A program made the translations under genes and the position numbers. The notes beneath the pieces are model-generated. The model searched no databases. It saw only the letters and a program-made list of their open reading frames with translations, and was not told the DNA's origin. Below are positions 1 to 8,045 of a stretch of DNA of 64,000 bases, piece by piece (position 1 is the stretch's first letter; every line of letters starts with the position of its first letter). This DNA is from Streptomyces albidoflavus (GTDB taxonomy: Bacteria; Actinomycetota; Actinomycetes; Streptomycetales; Streptomycetaceae), in contig NZ_JOII01000028.1 of the NCBI RefSeq assembly GCF_000719955.1, positions 22,039 through 86,038 on the forward strand. Reading direction: 5' to 3'.

Positions 1-1
1 C

Positions 2-1996
2 GCCCTCTCCAACTACTTCCGCCCCGGCAACCTCACCGCCCTGCGCGAGCTGGCCCTGCTCTGGACCGCCGACCGCGCCGACGAGTACCTCCAGAAGTAC
101 CGGGGCGAGCACAACATCCGCTCCACCTGGCAGGCCCGCGAACGCATCGTGGTCGGCCTCACCGGCGGGCCCGAGGGCCGCACCCTGATCCGGCGCGCCG
201 CGCGGATGGCCGCCAAGGGCTCCGGCAGCGAGATACTCGCCGTCTACATCGCCCGCCGCGACGGCGGCCTGACCACCGCCTCCCCCAAGGAGCTGGCCCT
301 CCAGCGCACCCTGGTCGAGGACCTCGGCGGCACCTTCCACCACGTCATCGGCGACGACATCCCCTCCGCCCTGCTGGAGTTCGCCCGCGGCGTCAACGCC
401 ACCCAGATCGTCCTCGGCTCCTCCCGCCGCAAGAGCTGGCAGTACGTCTTCGGGCCCGGCGTCGGCGCCACGGTGGCCCGCGAGTCCACCCCCGACCTCG
501 ACGTGCACATCGTCACCCACGAGGAGGTCGGGCAGGGCCGGGGCCTGCCGGTGGCCCGGGGCGCCCGGCTCGGCCGCTCGCGCATCCTGTGGGGCTGGTT
601 CATCGCGGTCTGCGGCCCCGCCCTGCTCGCCATCGTGCTCTCCTCCCTGGACCACGGCCCCGGGCTCGCCAACGACGTGCTGCTCTTCCTCTCGCTGACC
701 GTCGGCGCCGCCCTGGTCGGCGGGCTGCTCCCGGCGCTGGCCTCGGCCGCGCTCTGCTCGGCCCTGCTGAACTTCTACTTCACCCCGCCCACCCGCACCC
801 TGACCATCTCCGACCCGGAGAACATCGTCGCGATCGTGATCTCCTTCGCGGTCGCCGTCTCCGTCGCCTCGGTGGTCGACCTCGCAGCCCGCCGTACCCA
901 CCAGGCGGCCCGGCTGCGCGCCGAGTCGGAGATCCTCTCCTTCCTCGCCGGCAGCGTGTTGCGCGGCGCCACCACCCTCGACGCCCTGCTGGAGCGGGTA
1001 CGGGAGACCTTCGCCATGGAGTCCGTCGCCCTGCTGGAGCGCGAGGACGACCGCACCCCCTGGACCTGCGCCGGCAGCGTCGGCCCGCGTCCGCTGGAGC
1101 GGCCCGAGGACGCCGACGTGGACATGCCGGTCGGCGACCACATGGCGCTCGCCCTCTGCGGCCGGGTGCTGCCCGCCGAGGACCGCCGCGTGCTGGCCGC
1201 CTTCGCCGCCCAGGCCGCCGTCGTCCTGGACCGCCAGCGGCTCCAGGACGAGGCCGACCAGGCCCGCCGCCTCGCCGAGGGCAACCGCATCCGCACCGCC
1301 CTGCTCGCCGCCGTCAGCCACGACCTGCGCACCCCGCTCGCCGCGATCAAGGCCTCGGTCACCTCGCTGCGCTCCGACGACGTGGCCTGGTCCGAGCAGG
1401 ACGAGGCCGAGCTGCTGGAGTCCATCGAGCACGGCGCCGACCGCCTCGACCACCTGGTCGGCAACCTCCTGGACATGTCCCGCCTCCAGACCGGCACCGT
1501 CACCCCGCTGATCCGCGAGATCGACCTCGACGAGGTGGTCCCGATGGCGCTCGGCGGCGTCCCCGAGGGCAGCGCCCAGCTCGACATCCCCGAGACGCTC
1601 CCGATGGTCGCCGTCGACCCCGGCCTGCTGGAACGCTCTGTCGCCAACGTCGTCGAGAACGCCGTCAAGTACGCGCCCGAGGGCGCCCCCGTGCTGGTCG
1701 CCGCCAGCGCCCTGGGTGACCGGGTGGAACTGCGCGTCATGGACCGCGGCCCCGGGGTCCCCGATGACGCCAAGGACCGCATCTTCGCCCCCTTCCAGCG
1801 GTACGGTGACGCTCCGCGCGGCGCGGGGGTGGGCCTCGGCCTCGCGGTCGCCCGGGGCTTCGCCGAGGCCATGGGCGGCACCCTCAACGCCGAGGACACC
1901 CCGGGCGGCGGCCTCACCATGGTCCTCACCCTGAGGGCGGTCACCGGCCCCCGCGCCGGGGCCCGTACCGTACTTCCCGCGCAGGTCACGTCATGA
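2..1996 (+). CDS. kdpD: KdpD sensor histidine kinase, 5' end outside window
   Basis: Membrane sensor kinase that responds to potassium limitation or turgor and phosphorylates KdpE to induce the Kdp potassium pump. The frame is already open at the window edge, so the N-terminal KdpD domain is mostly missing; 664 residues are visible. In order: the end of the KdpD domain (NLTALRELALLWTADR), a universal-stress-like domain (about 48-180), four hydrophobic segments (about 195-300), a GAF-like region, and the kinase core with H-box SHDLRTPLAAIK (phospho-acceptor about His440), N-box NVVENAVKYAP and glycine boxes DRGPGVPDD and GVGLGLAVARG. All catalytic motifs look intact. Its TGA overlaps an ATG belonging to the kdpE frame. 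The kdpABC pump genes would be expected upstream, outside the window. Annotation is secure; only the true start is unseen. Confidence 0.95.
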   Translation, partial: ALSNYFRPGNLTALRELALLWTADRADEYLQKYRGEHNIRSTWQARERIVVGLTGGPEGRTLIRRAARMAAKGSGSEILAVYIARRDGGLTTASPKELALQRTLVEDLGGTFHHVIGDDIPSALLEFARGVNATQIVLGSSRRKSWQYVFGPGVGATVARESTPDLDVHIVTHEEVGQGRGLPVARGARLGRSRILWGWFIAVCGPALLAIVLSSLDHGPGLANDVLLFLSLTVGAALVGGLLPALASAALCSALLNFYFTPPTRTLTISDPENIVAIVISFAVAVSVASVVDLAARRTHQAARLRAESEILSFLAGSVLRGATTLDALLERVRETFAMESVALLEREDDRTPWTCAGSVGPRPLERPEDADVDMPVGDHMALALCGRVLPAEDRRVLAAFAAQAAVVLDRQRLQDEADQARRLAEGNRIRTALLAAVSHDLRTPLAAIKASVTSLRSDDVAWSEQDEAELLESIEHGADRLDHLVGNLLDMSRLQTGTVTPLIREIDLDEVVPMALGGVPEGSAQLDIPETLPMVAVDPGLLERSVANVVENAVKYAPEGAPVLVAASALGDRVELRVMDRGPGVPDDAKDRIFAPFQRYGDAPRGAGVGLGLAVARGFAEAMGGTLNAEDTPGGGLTMVLTLRAVTGPRAGARTVLPAQVTS

Positions 1997-2025
1997 CCCG
2001 CGACCGGACAGAAAGGCACCCCGAG

Positions 2026-2721
2026 ATGACCCGGGTCCTCGTGGTCGACGACGAACCCCAGATCGTCCGTGCCCTGGAGCTGAACCTCCGGGCCCGCCAG
2101 TACGAGGTCGACTCCGCCGGCGACGGCACCACCGCGCTCCGGCTCGCCGCCGAGCGCCACCCCGACGTGATCGTCCTCGACCTCGGCCTGCCCGACATGG
2201 ACGGCGTGGACGTCCTGCGCGGGCTGCGCTCCTGGTCCCGCGTCCCGGTGCTGGTGCTCTCCGCCCGGCAGAGCTCCGACGAGAAGGTGCAGGCCCTCGA
2301 CGCCGGGGCCGACGACTACGTCACCAAGCCGTTCGGCATGGACGAGCTGCTGGCCCGGCTGCGCGCCGCCGTCCGCCGCACCGAGCCCGCCGCCCCCGAC
2401 GAGGAGGCCGAGGTGGTGGACGCCGCCGACTTCACCGTCGACCTCGCCGCCAAGCGCGTCCACCGCCAGGGCCGCGACGTCCGGCTCACCCCCACCGAGT
2501 GGCACCTCCTGGAGGTGCTGGTCCGCAACACCGGCCGCCTGGTCAGCCAGAAGCAGCTCCTCCAGGAGGTCTGGGGCCCCTCGTACGGCACCGAGTCCAA
2601 CTACCTGCGGGTCTACATGGCCCAGCTCCGCCGCAAGCTGGAGACCGACCCGGCCCACCCGCGCCACTTCATCACCGAGCCCGGAATGGGATACCGGTTC
2701 GAGCGCCGCCCGCAGGGGTGA
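2026..2721 (+). CDS. kdpE: KdpE response regulator, OmpR/PhoB family
   Basis: DNA-binding partner of KdpD; in known systems it activates the kdp promoter. The 231-residue protein has a receiver domain starting TRVLVVDDEP, with the phospho-acceptor Asp in VIVLDLGLPDMDG, the switch Ser in VLSARQ and the Lys in VTKPFG. A C-terminal winged helix follows (LTPTEWHLLEVL, then GTESNYLRVYMAQLRRKLE). I chose ATG 2026 because GAAAGG lies 9 bases before it; an in-frame ATG at 1993 overlaps the kdpD stop and would add 11 residues with no visible ribosome site. Length and order are normal for actinobacterial kdpDE. No promoter is visible between the two genes, so they are probably co-transcribed. Confidence 0.95.
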   Translation: MTRVLVVDDEPQIVRALELNLRARQYEVDSAGDGTTALRLAAERHPDVIVLDLGLPDMDGVDVLRGLRSWSRVPVLVLSARQSSDEKVQALDAGADDYVTKPFGMDELLARLRAAVRRTEPAAPDEEAEVVDAADFTVDLAAKRVHRQGRDVRLTPTEWHLLEVLVRNTGRLVSQKQLLQEVWGPSYGTESNYLRVYMAQLRRKLETDPAHPRHFITEPGMGYRFERRPQG

Positions 2722-2769
2722 CGACGGCGTGACCCGCGCCGGGCACCCGTGCTTGGGTAGGCTGCATCC

Positions 2770-3177
2770 ATGAGTGCAGCCCCGCGTCCCGAGAAGCCCG
2801 CCGGCCGGTTCCGGCGCATGCTGGACCGGCTGTCGGACATCTCCGCCCCGCAGGAGCGGCTGGAGTCCGACGAACTCCGTGAGGAGGCCGCGACCAGCGG
2901 CTGCGCCCGCATCGACACCTGCGGCGACCGGGAGATGGTCACCGTTACTGGTACCTTGCGGACGGTCACCCTCCGCCCCCGGGCGGGGGTGCCCGCGCTG
3001 GAGGCCGAGCTGTTCGACGGCTCCGGCTCGCTCGACGTGGTCTGGCTCGGCCGGCGCTCCATCACCGGCATCGAACCGGGCCGCAAACTGATCGCCTCGG
3101 GCCGGGTCGCCATGAGCCACGGCCGCCGCACGCTGTTCAACCCGAAGTACGAACTGAGACCGCTCGGACGGGAGTGA
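2770..3177 (+). CDS. OB-fold nucleic-acid-binding domain protein
   Basis: A 135-residue protein of the small actinobacterial OB-fold family found next to DUF3159 genes. After a charged helical N-terminus (RFRRMLDRLSDISAPQERLESDELRE), residues about 48-130 read as an OB barrel: VTVTGTLRTVTLRP, then LEAELFDGSGSLDVVWLGRR, then GRKLIASGRVAMSHGRRTLFNPKYEL. Such domains bind nucleic acids; no precise role is known to me. TAGGCT at 2758-2763 is a plausible -10 box, and the ATG follows six bases later, so the transcript is probably leaderless. The gene ends 3 bases before the next start and is likely co-transcribed with it. Confidence 0.8.
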   Translation: MSAAPRPEKPAGRFRRMLDRLSDISAPQERLESDELREEAATSGCARIDTCGDREMVTVTGTLRTVTLRPRAGVPALEAELFDGSGSLDVVWLGRRSITGIEPGRKLIASGRVAMSHGRRTLFNPKYELRPLGRE

Positions 3178-3180
3178 CCG

Positions 3181-3951
3181 GTGACGTCCATCGACAAGCC
3201 GACCGACCACCGGAGTGCGGCGCCCGACGCCGACGCCCCCCACAGCACCACCGACGCCGACGCCCGCGCCGTCACCGAGGCCGCCCTCTTCGAGGCGTTC
3301 GGCGGCGTGCGCGGCATGGTCGAGACGGTCCTGCCGGGCCTGCTCTTCGTGACCATCTACACGATCAACGCGGACCTGCACGTCTCCGCCATCGCGGCGC
3401 TCGCCGTCTCGCTGGTGCTGGGCGTCGCCCGGCTGGTGCGGCGGGACACCGTCAAGCACGCCTTCAGCGGCGTCTTCGGCGTCGCCTTCGGTGTCGTCTT
3501 CGCGATGATGACGGGCAACGCCAAGGACTTCTACCTGCCCGGCATGCTGTACACGCTGGGCCTCTCGCTCGCGTACATCCTCACCGCCGTCGCCGGCGTC
3601 CCCCTGATCGGCCTCATCCTCGGCCCGATCTTCAAGGAGAACCTCTCCTGGCGGACCCGCAACCCCGGCCGCAAGAAGGCGTACACCCGGGCCAGCTACG
3701 CCTGGGGCTTCATCCTGCTGGCCAAGTGCGCGATCCTCTTCCCGCTCTACTGGTGGGCCGACACCACGCAGCTCGGCTGGGTCCTGGTCTCGCTGAAGAT
3801 CCCGCCGTTCCTGCTCGCCGTCTGGCTGACCTGGGTCTTCCTCGCCAAGGCGCCCGCGCCGATCGACGTCTTCGCCGAGATGGAGGCCGCCGAGGAGGCA
3901 GAGAAGGCCGAGAAGGCGGCCAAGGCCGCCAAGGAGCAGGGGGAGAGCTGA
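3181..3951 (+). CDS. DUF3159 family membrane protein
   Basis: A 256-residue integral membrane protein of the DUF3159 family, function unknown. The N-terminal ~40 residues are polar. Then come FEAFGGVRGMVETVLPGLLFV and about five or six hydrophobic segments (about 50-215). The C-terminal tail is a charged, alanine-rich helix (EMEAAEEAEKAEKAAKAAKE). GTG 3181 follows GGGAG at 3170 with suitable spacing. The pairing with an upstream OB-fold gene is a common actinobacterial arrangement, so a shared role is likely, but nothing in the sequence shows what it is. The gene runs into a strong terminator. Confidence 0.8.
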   Translation: MTSIDKPTDHRSAAPDADAPHSTTDADARAVTEAALFEAFGGVRGMVETVLPGLLFVTIYTINADLHVSAIAALAVSLVLGVARLVRRDTVKHAFSGVFGVAFGVVFAMMTGNAKDFYLPGMLYTLGLSLAYILTAVAGVPLIGLILGPIFKENLSWRTRNPGRKKAYTRASYAWGFILLAKCAILFPLYWWADTTQLGWVLVSLKIPPFLLAVWLTWVFLAKAPAPIDVFAEMEAAEEAEKAEKAAKAAKEQGES

Positions 3952-3962
3952 CGTTCCCCGCC

Positions 3963-4020
3963 GTACGGCATGGCGAAGGGCCCGGAACCGCTCGGTTCCG
4001 GGCCCTTCGCCATGCCGTAC
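3963..4020. terminator. Perfect 28-bp hairpin, bidirectional terminator
   Basis: Two perfectly complementary 28-base arms (3963-3990 and 3993-4020) are separated by only CT. The hairpin lies between the convergent DUF3159 and TrkA genes, and its right arm ends 3 bases before the TrkA stop codon. It has no U-tract, which is usual for Streptomyces terminators. A role as a shared terminator is inferred from symmetry and position. Confidence 0.85.
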
Positions 4021-4023
4021 CCG

Positions 4024-4737
4024 TCAGGTGTTCCGGGGGCCGTCCTCGCGGCCGGCGGACGGGCGGTGCTCGGGGCCGTGGCGGGCGGAGAGGAGTTCCT
4101 CCAGCCGCTCCTCCTGGGCCTGGGCCGCGACGAAGAGGAGTTCGTCGCCGGGCTCCAGCGCCTCCTCCGGGGAGGGGGTGAGGACCCGGGAGCCCCGGAT
4201 GATGGTGACCAGCGAGGTGTCCTCGGGCCAGCGGACGTCGCCGACGCGGATGCCGGCCAGGGTCGACTCCGGCGGCAGCGTCAACTCGACCAGGTTGGCG
4301 TCACCCTGGCTGAACCGCAGCAGCCGGACCAGGTCGCCGACGCTGACGGCCTCCTCGACCAGGGCCGACATGAGGCGGGGCGTGGAGACGGCGACGTCGA
4401 CGCCCCAGGACTCGTTGAAGAGCCACTCGTTCTTCGGGTTGTTGACCCGGGAGACGACGCGCGGAACCCCGTACTCCGTCTTGGCGAGCAGCGACACCAC
4501 CAGGTTGACCTTGTCGTCCCCGGTCGCCGCGATCACCACGTGGCAGCGCTGGAGCGCGGCCTCGTCCAGCGAGGTGATCTCGCAGGCGTCGGCGAGCAGC
4601 CACTCGGCGCGCGGCACCCGCTCCACCGAGATCGCGCTCGGCGTCTTGTCGATCAGCAGGATCTCGTGGCCGTTCTCCAGCAGCTCACCGGCGATGGACC
4701 GGCCCACGGCCCCCGCCCCCGCAATGGCGACCCTCAT
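4024..4737 (-). CDS. trkA: TrkA-family potassium uptake RCK protein (second of pair)
   Basis: Cytoplasmic regulatory subunit that gates potassium channels or transporters by binding nucleotide. The 237-residue protein has an N-terminal Rossmann RCK_N domain with MRVAIAGAGAVGRSIA (GxGxxG) and the acidic end of strand 2 (ILLIDK), and a C-terminal TrkA_C domain (LVELTLPPESTLAGIRVGDV...EPGDELLFVAA). I start it at ATG 4737, which overlaps the stop of the upstream RCK gene by four bases (ATGA). Two tandem RCK genes of this kind (CeoB/CeoC in mycobacteria) often sit beside an APC-type permease, as here. The downstream end reaches the shared terminator. Confidence 0.92.
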   Translation of the reverse strand: MRVAIAGAGAVGRSIAGELLENGHEILLIDKTPSAISVERVPRAEWLLADACEITSLDEAALQRCHVVIAATGDDKVNLVVSLLAKTEYGVPRVVSRVNNPKNEWLFNESWGVDVAVSTPRLMSALVEEAVSVGDLVRLLRFSQGDANLVELTLPPESTLAGIRVGDVRWPEDTSLVTIIRGSRVLTPSPEEALEPGDELLFVAAQAQEERLEELLSARHGPEHRPSAGREDGPRNT

Positions 4738-5405
4738 CGCTGTCCGTCCTCCTCGGGCCCCTCGGCGAACGCCGCCTCGACCTCGGCGACGTCCTCGGGA
4801 CGCATCATCACGTGTACGAGGTCGCCCTCCTGGAGCACCGTCTGGGAGGTCGGCAGCATCGCCTCGCCCAGCCGGGTCAGGAACGCCACCCGCACCCCCG
4901 TCTCCTCCTGGAGCCGGCTGATCTTCTGGCCGATCCACACCGGGGAGGTGTACACCTCGGCGAGCTGCACGCCGCCCGTCGGGTCCCGCCACAGCGGCTC
5001 CGCGCCCGAGGGCAGCAGCCGGCGCAGCATCTGGTCGGCGGTCCAGCGGACGGTGGCGACGGTGGGGATGCCGAGCCGCTGGTAGACCTCGGCGCGGCGC
5101 GGGTCGTAGATGCGGGCGGCGACGTTCTCGATGCCGAAGGTCTCGCGGGCGACCCGGGCGGCGATGATGTTGGAGTTGTCGCCGCTGCTCACCGCGGCGA
5201 ACGCGCCCGCCTCCTCGATCCCGGCCTCACGCAGCGTGTCCTGGTCGAAGCCGACCCCGGTGACCCGGCGCCCGCCGAACCCCGCGCCGAGGCGCCGGAA
5301 CGCGGTGGGGTCCTGGTCCACCACGGCGACCGTGTGCCCCTGCTGCTCCAGGGTCTGCGCCAGCGTGGAACCCACCCGGCCGCAGCCCATGATGACGATG
5401 TGCAC
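4734..5405 (-). CDS. trkA: TrkA-family potassium uptake RCK protein (first of pair)
   Basis: First gene of the RCK pair, 223 residues. The N-terminus MHIVIMGCGRVGSTLAQTLEQQGH is a classical NAD(H)-binding Rossmann start, followed by VAVVDQDP with the ribose-binding acidic residue. The C-terminal half (VQLAEVYTSPVWIGQKISRLQEETGVRVAF...LQEGDLVHVMM) is a TrkA_C domain. The start is GTG at 5405. It is transcribed away from the APC permease gene, with a 476-base divergent intergenic region between them. Translational coupling to the second RCK gene (ATGA overlap) suggests the two form a hetero-oligomer. Confidence 0.92.
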   Translation of the reverse strand: MHIVIMGCGRVGSTLAQTLEQQGHTVAVVDQDPTAFRRLGAGFGGRRVTGVGFDQDTLREAGIEEAGAFAAVSSGDNSNIIAARVARETFGIENVAARIYDPRRAEVYQRLGIPTVATVRWTADQMLRRLLPSGAEPLWRDPTGGVQLAEVYTSPVWIGQKISRLQEETGVRVAFLTRLGEAMLPTSQTVLQEGDLVHVMMRPEDVAEVEAAFAEGPEEDGQR

Positions 5406-5608
5406 CGATCCTTACCCCGCACTCCTGGTCTTCGGGCTGATCTGCGACGACACCCTGCTCACTCTTCTCCTCGGCCGGTCCGGGCGAGCCGTGCGGCCGC
5501 ACCCGGATCGGGCCCCCGCCACGGCGGTGGGCCCGGCACGAGCTTAAGGGGGCGGGGGCGCCCGCCGGGCCAGCGGGCCCGTGCCTCGCGGCGCCCCGGC
5601 CGACGGCG

Positions 5609-5675
5609 CGTCAAGAGGCCGTCAGGGTCACCGTCAAGAACGTGTGAGCGGCTCGTCAAGAAGCCGTCAAGGCGC
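5609..5675. promoter_or_regulatory. Six tandem 11-bp repeats (CGTCAAGA type) upstream of permease
   Basis: Units begin at 5609, 5620, 5632, 5643, 5654 and 5665. Four are clear copies of CGTCAAGR, the second reads CGTCAGGG, and the fourth is degenerate (TGTGAGCG). Spacing is 11 bases, with one 12-base step. Direct repeats on one helical face with an 11-bp period are typical of binding sites for OmpR/PhoB-family regulators. The array lies in the divergent region between the RCK genes and the APC permease. KdpE, encoded nearby, is one candidate binder; this is inference. Confidence 0.6.
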
Positions 5676-5771
5676 GGCGTGGCGCCCCCCGGAGGGCTGT
5701 GGCACGCCTCACGGCCGCCTCCGGCCCCATTGCGGACAAAAAGCCTGGAGCGTCAGGAGGCGGGCGCGCCA

Positions 5772-5793
5772 AAAGGTGCGTAACGTCACCTTT
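5772..5793. promoter_or_regulatory. Inverted repeat AAAGGTG-N8-CACCTTT
   Basis: Perfect 7-base arms at 5772-5778 and 5787-5793 surround CGTAACGT. It lies about 90 bases before the permease start and 80 bases before its possible -10 element. It could be a second operator for the permease. I do not recognise the binder. It does not resemble the c-di-AMP (ydaO) riboswitch that precedes some KimA genes. Confidence 0.35.
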
Positions 5794-5881
5794 CCGGCGG
5801 CCTCCGGAAGGGCTCTCCGACCCGCCGGGCGGTGCTCCGGCTGCGCGGTGGCGGCCTCGGGGAGCGCTTACGATCCCCGAC

Positions 5882-7945
5882 GTGTCCAAACTGACCGACG
5901 TGCCCAAACGGCTCCTCATCGGGCGCGCACTGCCCAGCGACAAGCTGGGGGAGACCCTCCTCCCCAAGCGGATCGCCCTCCCCGTCTTCGCCTCCGACCC
6001 GCTCTCCTCGGTCGCCTACGCGCCCGGCGAGGTGCTGCTGATCCTTTCGCTGGCGGGCGCGTCGGCGTACCACTTCAGCCCCTGGATCGCGCTGGCGGTG
6101 GTGGTCCTGATGGCCACCGTGGTCACCTCCTACCGGCAGACCGTGCACGCCTACCCCAACGGCGGCGGCACCTACGAGGTGGCCAAGGCCAACCTGGGCC
6201 CGCGGGCGGGACGCACCGTCGCCAGCGCCCTCCTCGTCGACTACGTGCTGACCGTGGCCGTGTCGGTCTCCGCCGGCATCGAGAACCTCGGATCGGCCAT
6301 CCCCTTCGTCGTCGAGCACAAGACGCTCTGCGCGATCGTCGCCATCGCCCTGCTCTCGGTGATGAACCTGCGCGGCGTCCGGGAGTCGGGCAAGCTCTTC
6401 GCCATCCCCACCTACGTCTTCGTCGGCGGCGTCTTCCTCATGCTGATCTGGGGCGTCGTCCGGGGTCTGATCCTCGGCGAGTCCATGTCCGCGCCCACCG
6501 CGGAGTTCGAGATCAAGCCGGAGCACCCGGGCCTCGCCGGCTTCGCCCTCGTCTTCCTGCTGCTGCGCGCCTTCTCCTCCGGCTGCGCCGCGCTCACCGG
6601 TGTCGAGGCGATCAGCAACGGCGTCCCCGCCTTCCGCCGCCCCAAGAGCCGCAACGCCGCCACCACGCTGGCGCTGATGGGCCTGCTCGCCGCCACCATG
6701 TTCTGCGGCATCATCGCCCTGGCCCGCGAGACCGGCGTCCGCATGGCCGAGTACCCGGCCAAGGACCTGTACGACAACGGGGTGCCGGTCGGCCCCGACT
6801 ACGTCCAGCAGCCGGTGATCACCCAGGTCGCCGCCGCGGTCTTCGGCGACGGCACCTTCCTCTTCGTCCTGCTCGCCGTCGCCACCGCGCTGGTCCTCTT
6901 CCTGGCGGCCAACACTGCGTTCAACGGCTTCCCGCTGCTGGGCTCGATCCTCGCCCGCGACTCGTACCTGCCGCGCCAGCTCCACACCCGCGGCGACCGC
7001 CTCGCCTTCTCCAACGGCATCATCCTGCTGTCCGGCGCCGCCGCCCTGCTGGTCGTCGTCTACGGCGCCGACTCCACCCGGCTCATCCAGCTGTACATCG
7101 TCGGCGTCTTCGTCTCCTTCACCCTCAGCCAGATCGGCATGGTCCGGCACTGGAACAAGGAGCTGCCCACCGAGGAGGACCCGCGCAAGCGCCTCCACAT
7201 CCACCGGGTCCGCTCGATCAACGCCTTCGGCGCCGTCATCACCTGCCTGGTCCTGATCGTCGTCCTGGTGACCAAGTTCAGCCACGGCGCCTGGGTCGCC
7301 GTCCTCGGCATGGTCCTCTTCTACGCCGTCATGACCTCCATCCGCCGGCACTACGACAAGGTCGCCGAGGAGATCGCGGCCCCCGCCGACGACCGCGAGG
7401 ACGAGACCCTGCGCCCCTCGCGCATGCACTCGATCGTCCTCGTCTCCAAGCTCCACCGCCCCACCCTGCGGGCCCTCGCCTACGCCAAGCTGATGCGCGC
7501 CGACAGCCTGGAGGCGCTCACCATCAACGTCGACACCGAGGACACCCGCGCCCTGCGCGAGGAGTGGGAGCGCCGCGGCATCGAGGTCCCCCTGAAGATC
7601 ATCAACTCCCCGTACCGCGAGATCACCCGCCCGGTCATCGAGTACGTCAAGCGCCTGCGCAAGGAGCACCCGCGCGACGTGGTCAGCCTGATCATCCCGG
7701 AGTACGTGGTCGGCCACTGGTACGAGCACCTGCTGCACAACCAGTCCGCGCTGCGGCTCAAGGGGCGCCTGCACTTCACCCCCGGCGTCATGGTCACCTC
7801 CGTCCCCTACCAGCTGGAATCCTCCGAGGCGGCCAAGGTCCGCGCCCGCCGCCGCGCCAACTGGTCCGCCCCCGGCGACGTCCGCCGCGGCCCCGTGGAG
7901 AAGAAGGGCACCGGCGGCCGCCGGGAGGGCGACCGCCGCCCGTGA
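5882..7945 (+). CDS. APC-family permease, KimA-like potassium/amino-acid transporter
   Basis: A 687-residue inner-membrane transporter of the APC superfamily. The N-terminal two thirds hold about 12 hydrophobic helices, including VFASDPLSSVAYAPGEVLLIL, the glycine-rich YPNGGGTYEVAKANLGPRAG and AFSSGCAALTGVEAISNGVPAF. The last ~210 residues are a soluble, universal-stress-like domain (MHSIVLVSKLHRPTLRALAYAK...). This layout matches the KimA/YdaO potassium importer. The neighbouring RCK and kdp genes favour potassium as substrate, but an amino acid is possible. I chose GTG 5882: TACGAT at 5869-5874 is a good -10 box, placing transcription at or next to the GTG (leaderless). In-frame starts further upstream give a prolonged Arg/Gly/Pro-rich extension that is probably not coding. 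Confidence 0.85.
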   Translation: MSKLTDVPKRLLIGRALPSDKLGETLLPKRIALPVFASDPLSSVAYAPGEVLLILSLAGASAYHFSPWIALAVVVLMATVVTSYRQTVHAYPNGGGTYEVAKANLGPRAGRTVASALLVDYVLTVAVSVSAGIENLGSAIPFVVEHKTLCAIVAIALLSVMNLRGVRESGKLFAIPTYVFVGGVFLMLIWGVVRGLILGESMSAPTAEFEIKPEHPGLAGFALVFLLLRAFSSGCAALTGVEAISNGVPAFRRPKSRNAATTLALMGLLAATMFCGIIALARETGVRMAEYPAKDLYDNGVPVGPDYVQQPVITQVAAAVFGDGTFLFVLLAVATALVLFLAANTAFNGFPLLGSILARDSYLPRQLHTRGDRLAFSNGIILLSGAAALLVVVYGADSTRLIQLYIVGVFVSFTLSQIGMVRHWNKELPTEEDPRKRLHIHRVRSINAFGAVITCLVLIVVLVTKFSHGAWVAVLGMVLFYAVMTSIRRHYDKVAEEIAAPADDREDETLRPSRMHSIVLVSKLHRPTLRALAYAKLMRADSLEALTINVDTEDTRALREEWERRGIEVPLKIINSPYREITRPVIEYVKRLRKEHPRDVVSLIIPEYVVGHWYEHLLHNQSALRLKGRLHFTPGVMVTSVPYQLESSEAAKVRARRRANWSAPGDVRRGPVEKKGTGGRREGDRRP

Positions 7946-8006
7946 CGCCGGGCCGCCCGGCGCCCGTACACTGGGAGGTTGCGGCTGCGCCCGCCGCCGC
8001 AACCTC
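7943..8006 (+). promoter_or_regulatory. Promoter and 5'-leader hairpin of RNA methyltransferase gene
   Basis: TGACGC (7943-7948) and TACACT (7967-7972) are separated by 18 bases and resemble a housekeeping promoter. Predicted transcription would start near 7979, inside a perfect inverted repeat (7975-7984 GAGGTTGCGG with 7997-8006) that would form a 10-bp hairpin near the 5' end of the mRNA. The ribosome site GGAG at 8032-8035 lies beyond it. The hairpin could stabilise the mRNA or be a control element; both are inferred. Confidence 0.45.
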
Positions 8007-8045
8007 GTGCCCCTCGCTCTCCCCTTCCTTTGGAGTCACCCCCTC

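Noticed and set aside
775-3459. Long minus-strand open frame opposite kdpDE
   Set aside because: Shadow of the codon bias of kdpD, kdpE and the OB-fold gene; low-complexity translation with no family features.
5406-5881. c-di-AMP (ydaO) riboswitch before the KimA-like permease
   Set aside because: The class is known before such genes, but I cannot find its conserved core here, and the likely transcript is leaderless.
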